Notes: generated from the letters alone by a model not told the origin. Shown: positions 15,573 through 23,964, numbered from the stretch's first letter. The stretch is 64,000 nucleotides of DNA from an uncultured Eubacteriales bacterium (GCA_934463035.1 CAKSIG010000003.1:62001-126000), one strand, 5' to 3'. Numbers and translations are program-made.

Positions 15573-16823
15573 TTGAAATCTGTACGCATAATAATTAAAA
15601 CGTTATTTTTTACATTTCTGATTGCCTGTATAGGACTGTTTTCAATGATTTTTTATCTTGGCAGTCTGGTAAATTCGGAATATAAAATTAAAAAGGGCGA
15701 TGAATTAAATATTGGCACGTCGGTTCCGATGACGGTGGAGTATAACGGAACAAAGCTCTCAAACGCATTGAGCAACGACTCTATCGGCGATACCTTTGAC
15801 GTGGATCTAAAAATGTTCGGCGTTATACCGTTTTCAACCGTCAATGTCGAGGTAGTAGACGAGATGTACGTGGCGGTTTTGGGAAACCCGTTCGGTATGA
15901 AGCTATATACCGAGGGTGTTTTGGTAATAGATATGACCGAGGTGGACTCCGAAAACGGCAACGTAAATCCCGCCAAGGAGGCCGGCATTAAAAAGGGCGA
16001 TTACATTGTTTCTGCCAACGGGACTATGATATACACAAACGAAGACCTTGCGGCTATTGTGGAAAGCTCGGGCGGTGAAAAGATAGATTTTGTAGTTCAG
16101 CGGGGAAATAAAAAACGCAAATTTTCGTTTTCTGCGGTAAAATCAAAGGAAACAGGCGACTACCGCATAGGATTGTGGATACGCGACAGCACCGCGGGCA
16201 TAGGTACTCTTACGTTTTACAGCCCCGCAACAGGTATAGTCTGCGGACTCGGTCACGGTATATGCGACGATGAAACAGGAACGCTGTTCAGCCTTAATTC
16301 GGGACAGATGGTAAGCTCGCAGATAGTCTCGGTCGCCAAAGGCAGTACAGGCAGTCCGGGAGAATTAAAGGGACGGTTTACCTATGACACGATAGCGGAT
16401 ATTTCCCTTAACTGTGAAAACGGGGTATACGGCAAATTAAAGGGCAAAATAGACGTCTCTAATCTAACGGAAATAGCGCTTAAACAGGAGGTAAAGGACG
16501 GCGAGGCGCAAATACTCTGCACTATTGACGGCGAAAAGCCTAAGTTATATTCCTGCACCGTGAAAAAACGCAGTTCGGCATACCTTTCCGATACGCAGAA
16601 TTTAACGGTAACGGTCACGGACGAAGAGCTTATAAAAGCAACGGGAGGAATTGTTCAGGGAATGTCAGGCTCCCCGATAGTGCAAAACGGCAAGCTGATA
16701 GGTGCGGTGACGCACGTTTTAATAGACGACCCGACCACGGGCTACGGCATATTCGCTGAAAATATGCTTAAAGAGGCACAGTACGCCGCAGAAGAAGAAG
16801 ATAAACTAAAAGAGGTATCGTAG
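15573..16823 (+). CDS. spoIVB: SpoIVB serine peptidase (sigma-K checkpoint)
   Basis: 416 residues. TTG start at 15573 with GAGGA about 9 nt upstream. An N-terminal membrane anchor (7-31), a PDZ domain (about 115-190, with AGIKKGDYIVSANG), and an S55 peptidase domain with catalytic His228 in GLGHGICD and Ser365 in QGMSGSPIV. SpoIVB is made in the forespore, is secreted to the intermembrane space and triggers processing of pro-sigma-K. CATAATA (15546-15552) upstream resembles a sigma-G -10 element, but the -35 is not clear. spo0A usually follows; here it is 5.2 kb away. Confidence 0.93.
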   Translation: MKSVRIIIKTLFFTFLIACIGLFSMIFYLGSLVNSEYKIKKGDELNIGTSVPMTVEYNGTKLSNALSNDSIGDTFDVDLKMFGVIPFSTVNVEVVDEMYVAVLGNPFGMKLYTEGVLVIDMTEVDSENGNVNPAKEAGIKKGDYIVSANGTMIYTNEDLAAIVESSGGEKIDFVVQRGNKKRKFSFSAVKSKETGDYRIGLWIRDSTAGIGTLTFYSPATGIVCGLGHGICDDETGTLFSLNSGQMVSSQIVSVAKGSTGSPGELKGRFTYDTIADISLNCENGVYGKLKGKIDVSNLTEIALKQEVKDGEAQILCTIDGEKPKLYSCTVKKRSSAYLSDTQNLTVTVTDEELIKATGGIVQGMSGSPIVQNGKLIGAVTHVLIDDPTTGYGIFAENMLKEAQYAAEEEDKLKEVS

Positions 16824-16830
16824 TGTACGA

Positions 16831-17613
16831 TTATCTGTGTTTTAGTTTTTCAGGCGAATAACCGAATTTTGCTTTGAATGTTCTGCTGAAATAACTAGTG
16901 TCGTTAAATCCACTGTCGAAACACGCTTCGGTAATACTGTATTCGCCCGAGAGAATTAATGATTTTGCAAAATTAAGACGCAAGTTGTTTATATATTTTA
17001 CAGGGGAAACACCGTACTCGTTTTTAAAGATCTTTCGCAAATAAACTTCGCTTATATCGCACATATCCGACAGGGTTTTAACATCAATATTACCGTTTGA
17101 AAAATTTTTTGCTATATAATCGGTTGCAGTTTTAATAATATCACGCTGTTTTGAGGTTGTATAGCTGTACATATACAGGTTTCGTTCCAATAAGACAATA
17201 ATTTCATAAAGTTCCTTACAGCATATTTCGGAAAAAAATTTGTCGCGCAGAATAAAATGCTTTTCTGCTGTTTTGAAACAGTTGGCAATTCGGTCTGTAT
17301 CGTGTTTTATGCGGCATTTGAACGGTTTAAATTCTGATTCGTTTTTTAGCATAAAATTTATTGCATAGCAATCACCGGGTTCAATTTCTTCAACGGTGTA
17401 ATTAGAAAATTTCGGCAAATATATTATTTCGTTTTGAGCAACATCAATAACGTTACCGTCGGAAAAACGATACCTTTTAACCCCGAGTGTATTGTAGGCG
17501 ACACCGTGCGATGGTCGGTTTTTATGGATTTTTTCGCCTGTTCCCGCATTTACTCTGCAAGCTAATACTATTTCAGTAACAAATAATGCGCAGTCAAATA
17601 AACATTCACTCAT
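16831..17613 (-). CDS. AraC-family transcriptional regulator
   Basis: 260 residues. The N-terminal half is cupin-like (RPSHGVAYNTLGVKRYRFSD, then DVAQNEIIYLPKFSNYTV), the usual effector-binding domain of sugar-responsive AraC proteins. The C-terminal 100 residues hold two helix-turn-helix motifs (DVKTLSDMCDISEVYLRKIF and SITEACFDSGFNDTSYFSRT). The gene is divergent from the glycyl radical enzyme operon, with 111 bp between them, so it is the likely local activator. Confidence 0.88.
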   Translation of the reverse strand: MSECLFDCALFVTEIVLACRVNAGTGEKIHKNRPSHGVAYNTLGVKRYRFSDGNVIDVAQNEIIYLPKFSNYTVEEIEPGDCYAINFMLKNESEFKPFKCRIKHDTDRIANCFKTAEKHFILRDKFFSEICCKELYEIIVLLERNLYMYSYTTSKQRDIIKTATDYIAKNFSNGNIDVKTLSDMCDISEVYLRKIFKNEYGVSPVKYINNLRLNFAKSLILSGEYSITEACFDSGFNDTSYFSRTFKAKFGYSPEKLKHR

Positions 17614-17641
17614 AAAATCACCGTAATAATTATAATTAACT

Positions 17642-17667
17642 GTTTCGTATAAGTCAAATAGTTTCGT
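17642..17667. promoter_or_regulatory. Candidate AraC half-sites
   Basis: GTTTCGT occurs at 17642-17648 and again at 17661-17667, as direct repeats 19 bp apart, just upstream of the enzyme operon promoter. AraC proteins commonly bind direct repeats with about two turns of spacing. Confidence 0.45.
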
Positions 17668-17674
17668 TTTGTTA

Positions 17675-17702
17675 TTGTCAAATTTTATATCAAAATTATA
17701 AT
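17675..17702 (+). promoter_or_regulatory. Promoter of the glycyl radical enzyme operon
   Basis: TTGTCA (17675-17680), 16-bp spacer, TATAAT (17697-17702). The candidate AraC sites lie just upstream of the -35. Confidence 0.65.
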
Positions 17703-17724
17703 TGTCGATAAGGGAGTGATATTT

Positions 17725-19962
17725 ATGCTCAAAACTTTTTATAACGATTTAGAATTTTTGGAAAACAAGTATCATAAAACAAACGAGCCTTTTGACCCTT
17801 ATAACCGAATGGCGTATCACGGTTATGAATACGACGAAAAAACCGGGTTGAATGATAAAGAAATGGATATAGGGTTGAACGGCGTTTACAACTCGGTTAA
17901 AGATCTGCCGCACCCGATAGCAAAAGCAAGGCTATTTGAGTTTGTACTTGACAACGCAAGAATTGATGTGAATGAAAAAGATTGGTTTGTTGGGTTTTAT
18001 AATTGGGGAAGACCTATTTATAAATATACGTCAAATATTTGGAATAAAGAGGTATTTTCAAAAATCCCCGATACAGCAAAACAGATTGAACTGTTTAATA
18101 AAAGCGGTGCGGTTGCCATTTGGCCCGATTTTGATCACGTCGTACCGAATTGGACCGATCTTTTAGACCTTGGATTTAGGGGACTCCTTGAAAGAACGCA
18201 GTATTATCATAAAAAAAATCAGTCGGATATAAGCGATGAAGCCGAAGCGTTTTATGAGGGCATAGAAATATCCTATAAGGCAATTTTAAGACTGCTTGAC
18301 CGTTATTATAACTATGCGCTTACAAAAAATAACGCCAAATCCAAATTGCAAGCAGAGTGCCTTAAAAGCATAAGAGATGGCAAACCGAAAAATCTGTATG
18401 AGGCGTTACAGGTTATGTATCTGTTTTACATACTGTGCGAATGTGTTGATAATTTTCAAACCCGAAGTCTTGGAAACGGTATTGACAGCACATTGTATGC
18501 CTTTTACAAAAAAGACATAGAAAATGGACTATTTTCTTATGACGAGGAACGGGAGTTTATTGCATATTTTTTAATGCAGTATTCCGCAATCGGAAACTAT
18601 TGGGGACAGCCTATGTATATGGGCGGAACTGACGCAGTCGGAAATACAAAGTATAATGAAATGTCCTATATGATTTTAGGATTGTATGAGGAGTTAAGGA
18701 TATATAATCCCAAAATACAGATAATGGTGTCGGAAGACACGCCAAAGGATGTTTTATATAAGGTCTTCAAGCTTTTGAAAAGCGGTGTTTCAAGTTTTGT
18801 GTTTTGTTGCGAGGACGGATTTCGCAAGGCTATGAAATCCTATGGTGTAACTGATGAAGAAGCACAGAACTTTGAAATTAGCGGATGCTATGAGACGAGG
18901 GTACGTTCTAACGAATCATCATCTTCCGTAGGATACATAAATACCGCCAAGGCTATCGAACTTGCAATTTTCAACGGTGTTGATCCGAAAACAAAGCTAA
19001 AAGTCGGTAAAAATACAGGTGAATTTTCCAACTTTAAAACTTTTGATGATTTTTACCGGGCTTTTATTGAGCAATTGGATTATTTGATTGATGAAACAAT
19101 CAAAATAGGCAATTCGTATGAGGATAAATTAAACTTTATAAATCCGTCAAATTTGTATTCGTCAACTATAAAGTCTTCGCTTGAAAGCGGAAAGGACGGC
19201 TATTGCTTCGGTGTAAAGTACCGTAATTCGGTTCTTCTTAACTCAGGATTTGCAAACGCTGTGGATTCACTGATGGCAGTTAAGGATATTTGTTTCGATA
19301 ACCGCAAACTGTCACCTGCTGAGTTGAAAAACGCTTTGCAGAATAATTGGAACGGCTACGAAAAAATGCGGATGTATGCGCAAAAATTGTCGTGCAAATA
19401 CGGGAACGGCGATTGCAATGCCGATGCGATTGCATCAACGCTCGCAGAACATTTTTGTAAAAAGGTAAACGGAAGACCAAACGCAAGAGACGGTGTGTAT
19501 AAACTGTCGGCACACTCTGCAATGGAGTTTGTATGGCAGGGAGAAAAGACAGGCGCATTGCCTGACGGCAGAAAAGCGTCGTCAGAGCTTTCAAAAAATG
19601 CGTCAGCGGTAAACGGAGCCGACCGAAACGGAGTCACGGCACTTATACAATCATCATTAAAACTGCAACCGTGTCACTTTACTGAGTCCTTTTGTGTTGA
19701 CGTGATGCTTTCGCCGTCGGCAACGGACGGTGAAGACGGACTTGAAGCTATTTATGGGTTGTTGATGACATATTTTAAAAACGGCGGTATGTCAATTCAG
19801 TTTAATATATTTAATGCCGATACACTGCGTGACGCGCAGAAAAATCCTGAAAAGTATAAAAATTTGCAGGTACGTGTCTGCGGTTGGAATGTGCTGTGGA
19901 ATAATTTAAGTCCGACTGAACAAGAGGCATATATTTTGCGTGCAGAGGGTGTCTCGGAATGA
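17725..19962 (+). CDS. Glycyl radical enzyme, substrate unassigned
   Basis: 745 residues from ATG 17725; a GTG at 17716 is in frame but lies in the ribosome binding site. The fold is that of PFL-like glycyl radical enzymes. The active-site loop reads ISGCYETRVRSNESS, giving catalytic Cys388 and Glu390 (a CxE pattern, with Glu as general base in dehydratases and C-N lyases). The glycyl loop near the C-terminus is VRVCGWNVLWNN, with radical Gly720 followed by Trp rather than the common Tyr. The spacing to VGYINTAKAIELA resembles 4-hydroxyproline dehydratase, but the Cys-Tyr-Glu and Gly-Trp variants do not fit a characterised class I know. The activase gene overlaps by 4 nt. Confidence 0.88.
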   Translation: MLKTFYNDLEFLENKYHKTNEPFDPYNRMAYHGYEYDEKTGLNDKEMDIGLNGVYNSVKDLPHPIAKARLFEFVLDNARIDVNEKDWFVGFYNWGRPIYKYTSNIWNKEVFSKIPDTAKQIELFNKSGAVAIWPDFDHVVPNWTDLLDLGFRGLLERTQYYHKKNQSDISDEAEAFYEGIEISYKAILRLLDRYYNYALTKNNAKSKLQAECLKSIRDGKPKNLYEALQVMYLFYILCECVDNFQTRSLGNGIDSTLYAFYKKDIENGLFSYDEEREFIAYFLMQYSAIGNYWGQPMYMGGTDAVGNTKYNEMSYMILGLYEELRIYNPKIQIMVSEDTPKDVLYKVFKLLKSGVSSFVFCCEDGFRKAMKSYGVTDEEAQNFEISGCYETRVRSNESSSSVGYINTAKAIELAIFNGVDPKTKLKVGKNTGEFSNFKTFDDFYRAFIEQLDYLIDETIKIGNSYEDKLNFINPSNLYSSTIKSSLESGKDGYCFGVKYRNSVLLNSGFANAVDSLMAVKDICFDNRKLSPAELKNALQNNWNGYEKMRMYAQKLSCKYGNGDCNADAIASTLAEHFCKKVNGRPNARDGVYKLSAHSAMEFVWQGEKTGALPDGRKASSELSKNASAVNGADRNGVTALIQSSLKLQPCHFTESFCVDVMLSPSATDGEDGLEAIYGLLMTYFKNGGMSIQFNIFNADTLRDAQKNPEKYKNLQVRVCGWNVLWNNLSPTEQEAYILRAEGVSE

Positions 19963-20849
19963 AATTCGGAAATATATTTGAAATTAAACGCTTTGCTGTT
20001 CACGACGGCGATGGAATAAGAACGACCGTATTTTTTAAAGGCTGTTCGCTTAAATGCCTGTGGTGTCATAATCCGGAGGGGATAGAATGTAAAGCGCAGC
20101 TTGCTTGTTTTAAAAATAAGTGCGTTATGTGCGGAGAATGTGCCGACGTTTGTGAAAACAAAGTGCATATAATAAAAAACGGCGAACACATTATTAATTC
20201 TGAAAAATGTGTTGTTTGCGGAAATTGTGTTGCGGTATGTCCGCGCGATGCGCTTGCAATTTACGGAAAAAGATACACAATTGATGAATTGATTTCTATA
20301 CTACTTGCAGACAAGGCATTTTATGATAATTCAGGCGGCGGAGTTACACTTTCTGGCGGCGAATGTCTCTTGCAATCAGATTTTTGCGCTGAACTGCTTA
20401 GTTTGCTTAAAGAAAATGGAATTCATACTGCGGTCGACACTTGCGGATTTGTTCCGCGGGAGCGAATAGAGTATGTCATGAAATATACCGATATATTTTT
20501 GTATGATATCAAGGCAATTGACAGGGACACGCACATAAGATGTACGGGACAATCGAATGATATAATACTTGAAAATTTGCAATATATTGATTTATGCGGC
20601 AAAGCAACGGAAATCCGAATACCTTTTGTGCCGCAGTATAATGACGGTGAGATTGAAAAAATAGGCTCTTTTCTTAAAACGCTAAAAAACGTGTCGGCAG
20701 TTAGGATTTTGCCGTATCACAATCTTGCGGGCAGTAAATACGCAAGTCTTAATATGAAAAACACTCTCCCATCGGTCCTGCCGAACGATGAAGAAATTGA
20801 AACAGCACGTTCTGCGCTGAGAGCTATGGGATTGTACGTAAAGAATTAA
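19959..20849 (+). CDS. Glycyl radical enzyme activase (radical SAM)
   Basis: 296 residues. The radical SAM motif is GCSLKCLWCHNPEG near the N-terminus (CxxxCxxC). A ferredoxin-like insert follows with two CxxCxxCxxxC clusters (CVMCGECADVC and CVVCGNCVAVC), typical of activases of the dehydratase and lyase classes rather than of PFL activase. SGGECLLQ fits the conserved GGE SAM-binding motif. It installs the glycyl radical on the enzyme encoded just upstream; the ATGA overlap implies coupled translation. Confidence 0.93.
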   Translation: MKFGNIFEIKRFAVHDGDGIRTTVFFKGCSLKCLWCHNPEGIECKAQLACFKNKCVMCGECADVCENKVHIIKNGEHIINSEKCVVCGNCVAVCPRDALAIYGKRYTIDELISILLADKAFYDNSGGGVTLSGGECLLQSDFCAELLSLLKENGIHTAVDTCGFVPRERIEYVMKYTDIFLYDIKAIDRDTHIRCTGQSNDIILENLQYIDLCGKATEIRIPFVPQYNDGEIEKIGSFLKTLKNVSAVRILPYHNLAGSKYASLNMKNTLPSVLPNDEEIETARSALRAMGLYVKN

Positions 20850-20886
20850 AAAACGGAGCGTGACTTGGTCATGCTCCGTTTTTTAA
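20848..20886. terminator. Bidirectional terminator
   Basis: AAAAAACGGAGC pairs with GCTCCGTTTTTT, between the convergent activase gene and the panE-like gene. Confidence 0.85.
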
Positions 20887-20887
20887 T

Positions 20888-21805
20888 TTATAAGTTCTCC
20901 CTCGCGTGAATCAAAGAGGTTATCATACTGTGATACGGGGTTGCAATTCCGTGCTTCTTGCCGAGCCTGATAACCGCGCCGTTAATAAAATCAATCTCGG
21001 TCTTGCGCCCATTCTCTATGTCCTGACACATAGAGGCTTTGCCCGTACCCAATTTTTCGGCGGTGGTTATAACGTCATTGTATACCGTATCGTAGTCAAA
21101 TTCTTCGCCTTCGCACTTAGCGACCGCAACCGCCTCCTTAATAAGCTCGCCTGCAACAGCCGACGCGTTTTTGTCGTCCGCAATTACGTTAATGTGGCAG
21201 TCAAGCAGGGCGGTTATTGAGTTGATAGTCATATTTATAAACAGCTTTTCCCAAAGAAGTCTCTTAACGTCCCCGCATATTTCGGTTTCAATTCCGCTGT
21301 TGTTAAATACTTCATATACCTTTTCAACCGCAATGCCGTTGTCGGCAGGGGAGCCTATGTGCGTAACGCCCGCGCCCGAATGGTATATCTTTCCGCGCCC
21401 TAACGTTACGCAATTGTGCTTTGTGGTTCCGAGCAAAATTTGTTTTGTATCCGCAAATTCTTCCATTATCTCGTAATTGCCCATACCGTTTTGTAAGGAA
21501 AGTAAAACGGTGTGTTCGCCTATAAGACTGCGGTTTGATTTTAAGGCGGCGGCGGTCGCCGTGTCCTTAACGAAGACTATTATTAAATCAAATTTGCCGT
21601 CAAAGCCGCCGCTTAACGCCGCTTTCGGCTTGAAAATATCTTCCTTTTCGGAGTTTGCCTCGCGCATAAATACTCCGTCTTTGTTTACGGTTTCCACCGT
21701 TTCGCTGTCAACATCTAAAAGAGTTACGTCATTCTTTTCGCATAACATACAGGCGTAAAGGCAACCCATTGCGCCAGCGCCTATAATACCTATCTTCATT
21801 TTCAT
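20888..21805 (-). CDS. Ketopantoate reductase family protein (ApbA/PanE)
   Basis: 305 residues from ATG 21805, with AAGGA upstream. The N-terminal Rossmann motif is IGIIGAGAMGCLYACML, followed by the NADP-domain segment KFDLIIVFVKDTATAAAL. The C-terminal helical domain starts near LWEKLFINMTINSITALLDC, with the family's conserved Lys and Asn. Members reduce ketopantoate to pantoate with NADPH, but many are paralogues acting on other 2-oxo acids. No other pantothenate gene is nearby, so the substrate is not assured. Confidence 0.8.
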   Translation of the reverse strand: MKMKIGIIGAGAMGCLYACMLCEKNDVTLLDVDSETVETVNKDGVFMREANSEKEDIFKPKAALSGGFDGKFDLIIVFVKDTATAAALKSNRSLIGEHTVLLSLQNGMGNYEIMEEFADTKQILLGTTKHNCVTLGRGKIYHSGAGVTHIGSPADNGIAVEKVYEVFNNSGIETEICGDVKRLLWEKLFINMTINSITALLDCHINVIADDKNASAVAGELIKEAVAVAKCEGEEFDYDTVYNDVITTAEKLGTGKASMCQDIENGRKTEIDFINGAVIRLGKKHGIATPYHSMITSLIHARENL

Positions 21806-21820
21806 CAATTCCTTTTTGTA

Positions 21821-21857
21821 AAAATAGAAAAGACGCCCCGATAAATCGAGACGCCTT
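21821..21857 (-). promoter_or_regulatory. Terminator-like hairpin in the panE-like leader
   Basis: On the - strand AGGCGTCTCGAT pairs with ATCGGGGCGTCT (arms within 21831-21857, several G-U pairs), followed by a T-rich tract. It lies between the start codon at 21805 and any upstream promoter, so it may be an attenuator in the 5' leader. Confidence 0.45.
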
Positions 21858-21894
21858 TGCCTTCTGTGTCTTGATTATAGTACTATTGTTCCGA

Positions 21895-21903
21895 TTTGTC
21901 AAG
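21895..21903 (+). promoter_or_regulatory. Candidate Spo0A box upstream of spo0A
   Basis: TTTGTCAAG matches 8 of 9 positions of the 0A-box consensus TTTGTCRAA, about 105 bp before the -10 element of spo0A. It suggests autoregulation. Confidence 0.4.
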
Positions 21904-21984
21904 CGATTAACAAAGAAGTACTTGTTTACAAATTGACAATAAATGGCAAAATTCCAAGAAATTGCAAAAATTTTCCAATTGCTC

Positions 21985-22013
21985 TTGAAAATTACATTAT
22001 TATATGGTAATAT
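21985..22013 (+). promoter_or_regulatory. Promoter of spo0A
   Basis: TTGAAA (21985-21990), 17-bp spacer, TAATAT (22008-22013), a SigA type. I see no clear sigma-H promoter. Confidence 0.6.
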
Positions 22014-22045
22014 ATGTAAAACAAAAACGTAGGAGGTATTATTTG

Positions 22046-22822
22046 ATGGAAAAGAAGTTGAAAATAGTAATTGCTGACGACTCCACCGAATTGGGACAAA
22101 ACTGTGCAAAGGCGCTGAAAGGTTACGGTATGGAGGTGCAACTGTGTGAGAAAGACGGCAAGGCCGTTTTGGAAAAGATAAAATCAGACAAGCCGGACGT
22201 AGTGCTTGCAGATGTGTTTATGCCTAATCTTGATATAATCGGAGTGTTGGGCGCTTTGAAGGATATTCCCGAGAAGGACAGACCTATGGTAATGGCAATG
22301 TCGAGCTTTGATAATCAGCGTTTGGAGAAAGAAACCCTCGAAGCGGGCGCTTGCTATTATTTCCTTAAACCGTTTGATATAAACACAATGGCGGAGAGAA
22401 TAATACATCTTTCGGGTTGGAAGAATAACGTTGCTCCTATGGTTGTCAGGAATAATGTTGTGACCGATCCCGAACTTGAACTTATGGTTACGGAAATCAT
22501 ACATCAAATAGGCGTTCCTGCCCATATTAAAGGCTATCATTATTTGAGAGAAGCAATTATACTTTCGGTTAAAAATGCCGATATTATAAACTCCGTAACT
22601 AAACTTCTTTATCCGACCGTTGCTAAGAACCACGGTACTACCTCGTCACGCGTTGAACGCGCTATAAGACACGCAATCGAAGTCGCGTGGGACAGAGGCG
22701 ATATAGATGTTCTTAACTCCTATTTCGGTTATACCATACAGAACGACAGAGGTAAGCCTACAAACAGCGAGTTCATCGCAATGATAAGCGATAAATTAAG
22801 ATTAAAACTGAAAATGGCATAA
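22046..22822 (+). CDS. spo0A: Sporulation master regulator Spo0A
   Basis: 258 residues from ATG 22046, with AGGAGGT upstream. The N-terminal receiver domain has acidic-pocket Asp11 and Asp12, phospho-acceptor Asp56 (VVLADVFMP) and Lys108 (YYFLKPFD). The C-terminal DNA-binding domain begins near residue 145 ([20 protein letters not shown]) and contains the highly conserved [20 protein letters not shown] recognition helix and WDRGDI. The phosphorylated dimer binds 0A boxes and starts sporulation. It is a single-gene unit with its own promoter and terminator. Confidence 0.97.
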   Translation: MEKKLKIVIADDSTELGQNCAKALKGYGMEVQLCEKDGKAVLEKIKSDKPDVVLADVFMPNLDIIGVLGALKDIPEKDRPMVMAMSSFDNQRLEKETLEAGACYYFLKPFDINTMAERIIHLSGWKNNVAPMVVRNNVVTDPELELMVTEIIHQIGVPAHIKGYHYLREAIILSVKNADIINSVTKLLYPTVAKNHGTTSSRVERAIRHAIEVAWDRGDIDVLNSYFGYTIQNDRGKPTNSEFIAMISDKLRLKLKMA

Positions 22823-22833
22823 TTTAAAAAATC

Positions 22834-22874
22834 AAAACGGCGCACTGCAAATTTTGCGGTGTGCCGTTTTTTGC
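22834..22874 (+). terminator. Terminator after spo0A
   Basis: AAAACGGCGCACTGCAA pairs with TTGCGGTGTGCCGTTTT, followed by more T. Confidence 0.85.
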
Positions 22875-22921
22875 CGTCAACTTCGGATAAAATACTATGT
22901 AGAATATTCGGAGGTGTAAAA

Positions 22922-23755
22922 ATGAATGAAATAACAGCGCAGATGACAAATTTTAAGCGGTATCTTACTTCGCAGGAAAAGAGCAGGGCAACGGTCGAAA
23001 AATATATCCGCGACGTCAGAACGTTCGCAAAATTTTTAGGCAATAGCAAACCGACAAGGGAAACGGCGATAGCCTATAAAACCTACCTGCAAAAAAATTA
23101 CGCCGCGCGGAGCGTAAATTCAATGCTTGCGAGCGTAAACTGCCTGTTTGCGTTTTTGGAGCGTTACGATCTAAGGGTGCGAACGCTGAAACTGCAACGG
23201 CAAATCTTCTGTCCCGAAGAAAAGGAACTGACAAAGGCGGAATACGCTCGGCTTTGCAGAACCGCCGAAAGAAATAATAATAAGCGGCTTAATTTGATTT
23301 TGCAAACGATATGCGGAACGGGTATCCGCGTCAGCGAACTGCCGTATATAACGGTCGAGGCGGTAAGGCGCGGCGAAGCCGTTGTCAGCTGCAAGGGGAA
23401 AACAAGAACGGTTTTTATCGTGAAAGAGCTGAAACAAAAATTGCTCCGCTATGCAGCGAAGCAAGGAATTAACAGCGGTACGGTTTTTGTAACGCGGACG
23501 GGAAAACCGATAAGCCGAACGAATATCTGGCGTGAGATGAAAGCCCTGTGCAAGCAGGCAAACGTAAACCCGCAAAAGGTGTTTCCGCATAACCTGCGCC
23601 ATTTGTTCGCCCGTGTTTTCTACGCAATAGAAAGGGATATAGCAAAGCTCGCCGATATTCTCGGTCACAGCAGTATCAATACCACAAGAATATATATAAT
23701 CTCTACGGGTTCGGAACACCGCAGAAGGATGGAAAGTATGCGTTTGATAATATAA
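22922..23755 (+). CDS. Tyrosine recombinase, likely invertase of the adjacent switch
   Basis: 277 residues from ATG 22922, with GGAGGTG upstream. An N-terminal SAM-like core-binding domain (about 1-95) precedes a catalytic domain with the full set of residues: Arg136 (GTGIRVSEL), Lys160 (SCKGKTR), His223 and Arg226 (HNLRHLF), His249 (LGHSS) and Tyr258 (TTRIY). The order and spacing fit XerC/D-like and phage integrase proteins. No phage or element genes adjoin it; instead a pair of 22-bp inverted repeats begins 27 bp after its stop. It is therefore the obvious candidate to invert that segment. It could also be a repurposed Xer protein. Confidence 0.9.
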   Translation: MNEITAQMTNFKRYLTSQEKSRATVEKYIRDVRTFAKFLGNSKPTRETAIAYKTYLQKNYAARSVNSMLASVNCLFAFLERYDLRVRTLKLQRQIFCPEEKELTKAEYARLCRTAERNNNKRLNLILQTICGTGIRVSELPYITVEAVRRGEAVVSCKGKTRTVFIVKELKQKLLRYAAKQGINSGTVFVTRTGKPISRTNIWREMKALCKQANVNPQKVFPHNLRHLFARVFYAIERDIAKLADILGHSSINTTRIYIISTGSEHRRRMESMRLII

Positions 23756-23776
23756 AAAAGCGCCCGATAAAGGCGC
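23754..23776 (-). terminator. Leftward terminator outside the invertible segment
   Basis: On the - strand GCGCC pairs with GGCGC (plus-strand arms 23760-23764 and 23772-23776), followed by six T. It lies between the recombinase stop and the left inverted repeat, and would stop leftward transcripts coming out of the segment. Confidence 0.7.
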
Positions 23777-23781
23777 GTATA

Positions 23782-23803
23782 ACATAATCTGTATTATGTT
23801 GCA
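23782..23803 (+). repeat. Left 22-bp inverted repeat (recombination site)
   Basis: It is an exact reverse complement of 24070-24091. It contains arms AACATAAT (23781-23788) and ATTATGTT (23793-23800) around a 4-bp centre CTGT, the dyad layout of a tyrosine recombinase core site. The match ends sharply on both sides. Confidence 0.88.
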
Positions 23804-23845
23804 GTTATTATTGAGTTTGACGTCAAACCCCAATTTACATATCGC

Positions 23846-23874
23846 ATTGTATCATAAAAAAACGTAAAAGTAAA
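23846..23874 (-). promoter_or_regulatory. Promoter inside the invertible segment
   Basis: Read on the - strand: TTTACT (23869-23874), 17-bp spacer, TACAAT (23846-23851), with an extended TGA just before the -10. Transcription now runs leftward, toward the recombinase. After inversion the 5' leader would be about 93 nt to the GTG at 24127. Confidence 0.75.
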
Positions 23875-23915
23875 GAATTAATATCAATAATTGTAACATT
23901 TTGGCATAGCGAACA

Positions 23916-23964
23916 AAGCCTTGCAGAACGTTTTTTAAAAAATTGTTGTAAGGCTTGGTTTTTT
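23916..23964 (+). terminator. Rightward terminator inside the invertible segment
   Basis: AAGCCTT (23916-23922) pairs with AAGGCTT (23950-23956); inside them TTTTTT pairs with AAAAAA. A T6 run follows at 23959-23964. It would block read-through from the left into the collagen-like gene. Confidence 0.65.

Noticed and set aside
22922..23755. Recombinase as the integrase of a prophage or integrative element
   Set aside because: No structural phage, relaxase or excisionase gene and no direct-repeat attachment sites are visible next to it. The neighbouring inverted repeats point to inversion instead.
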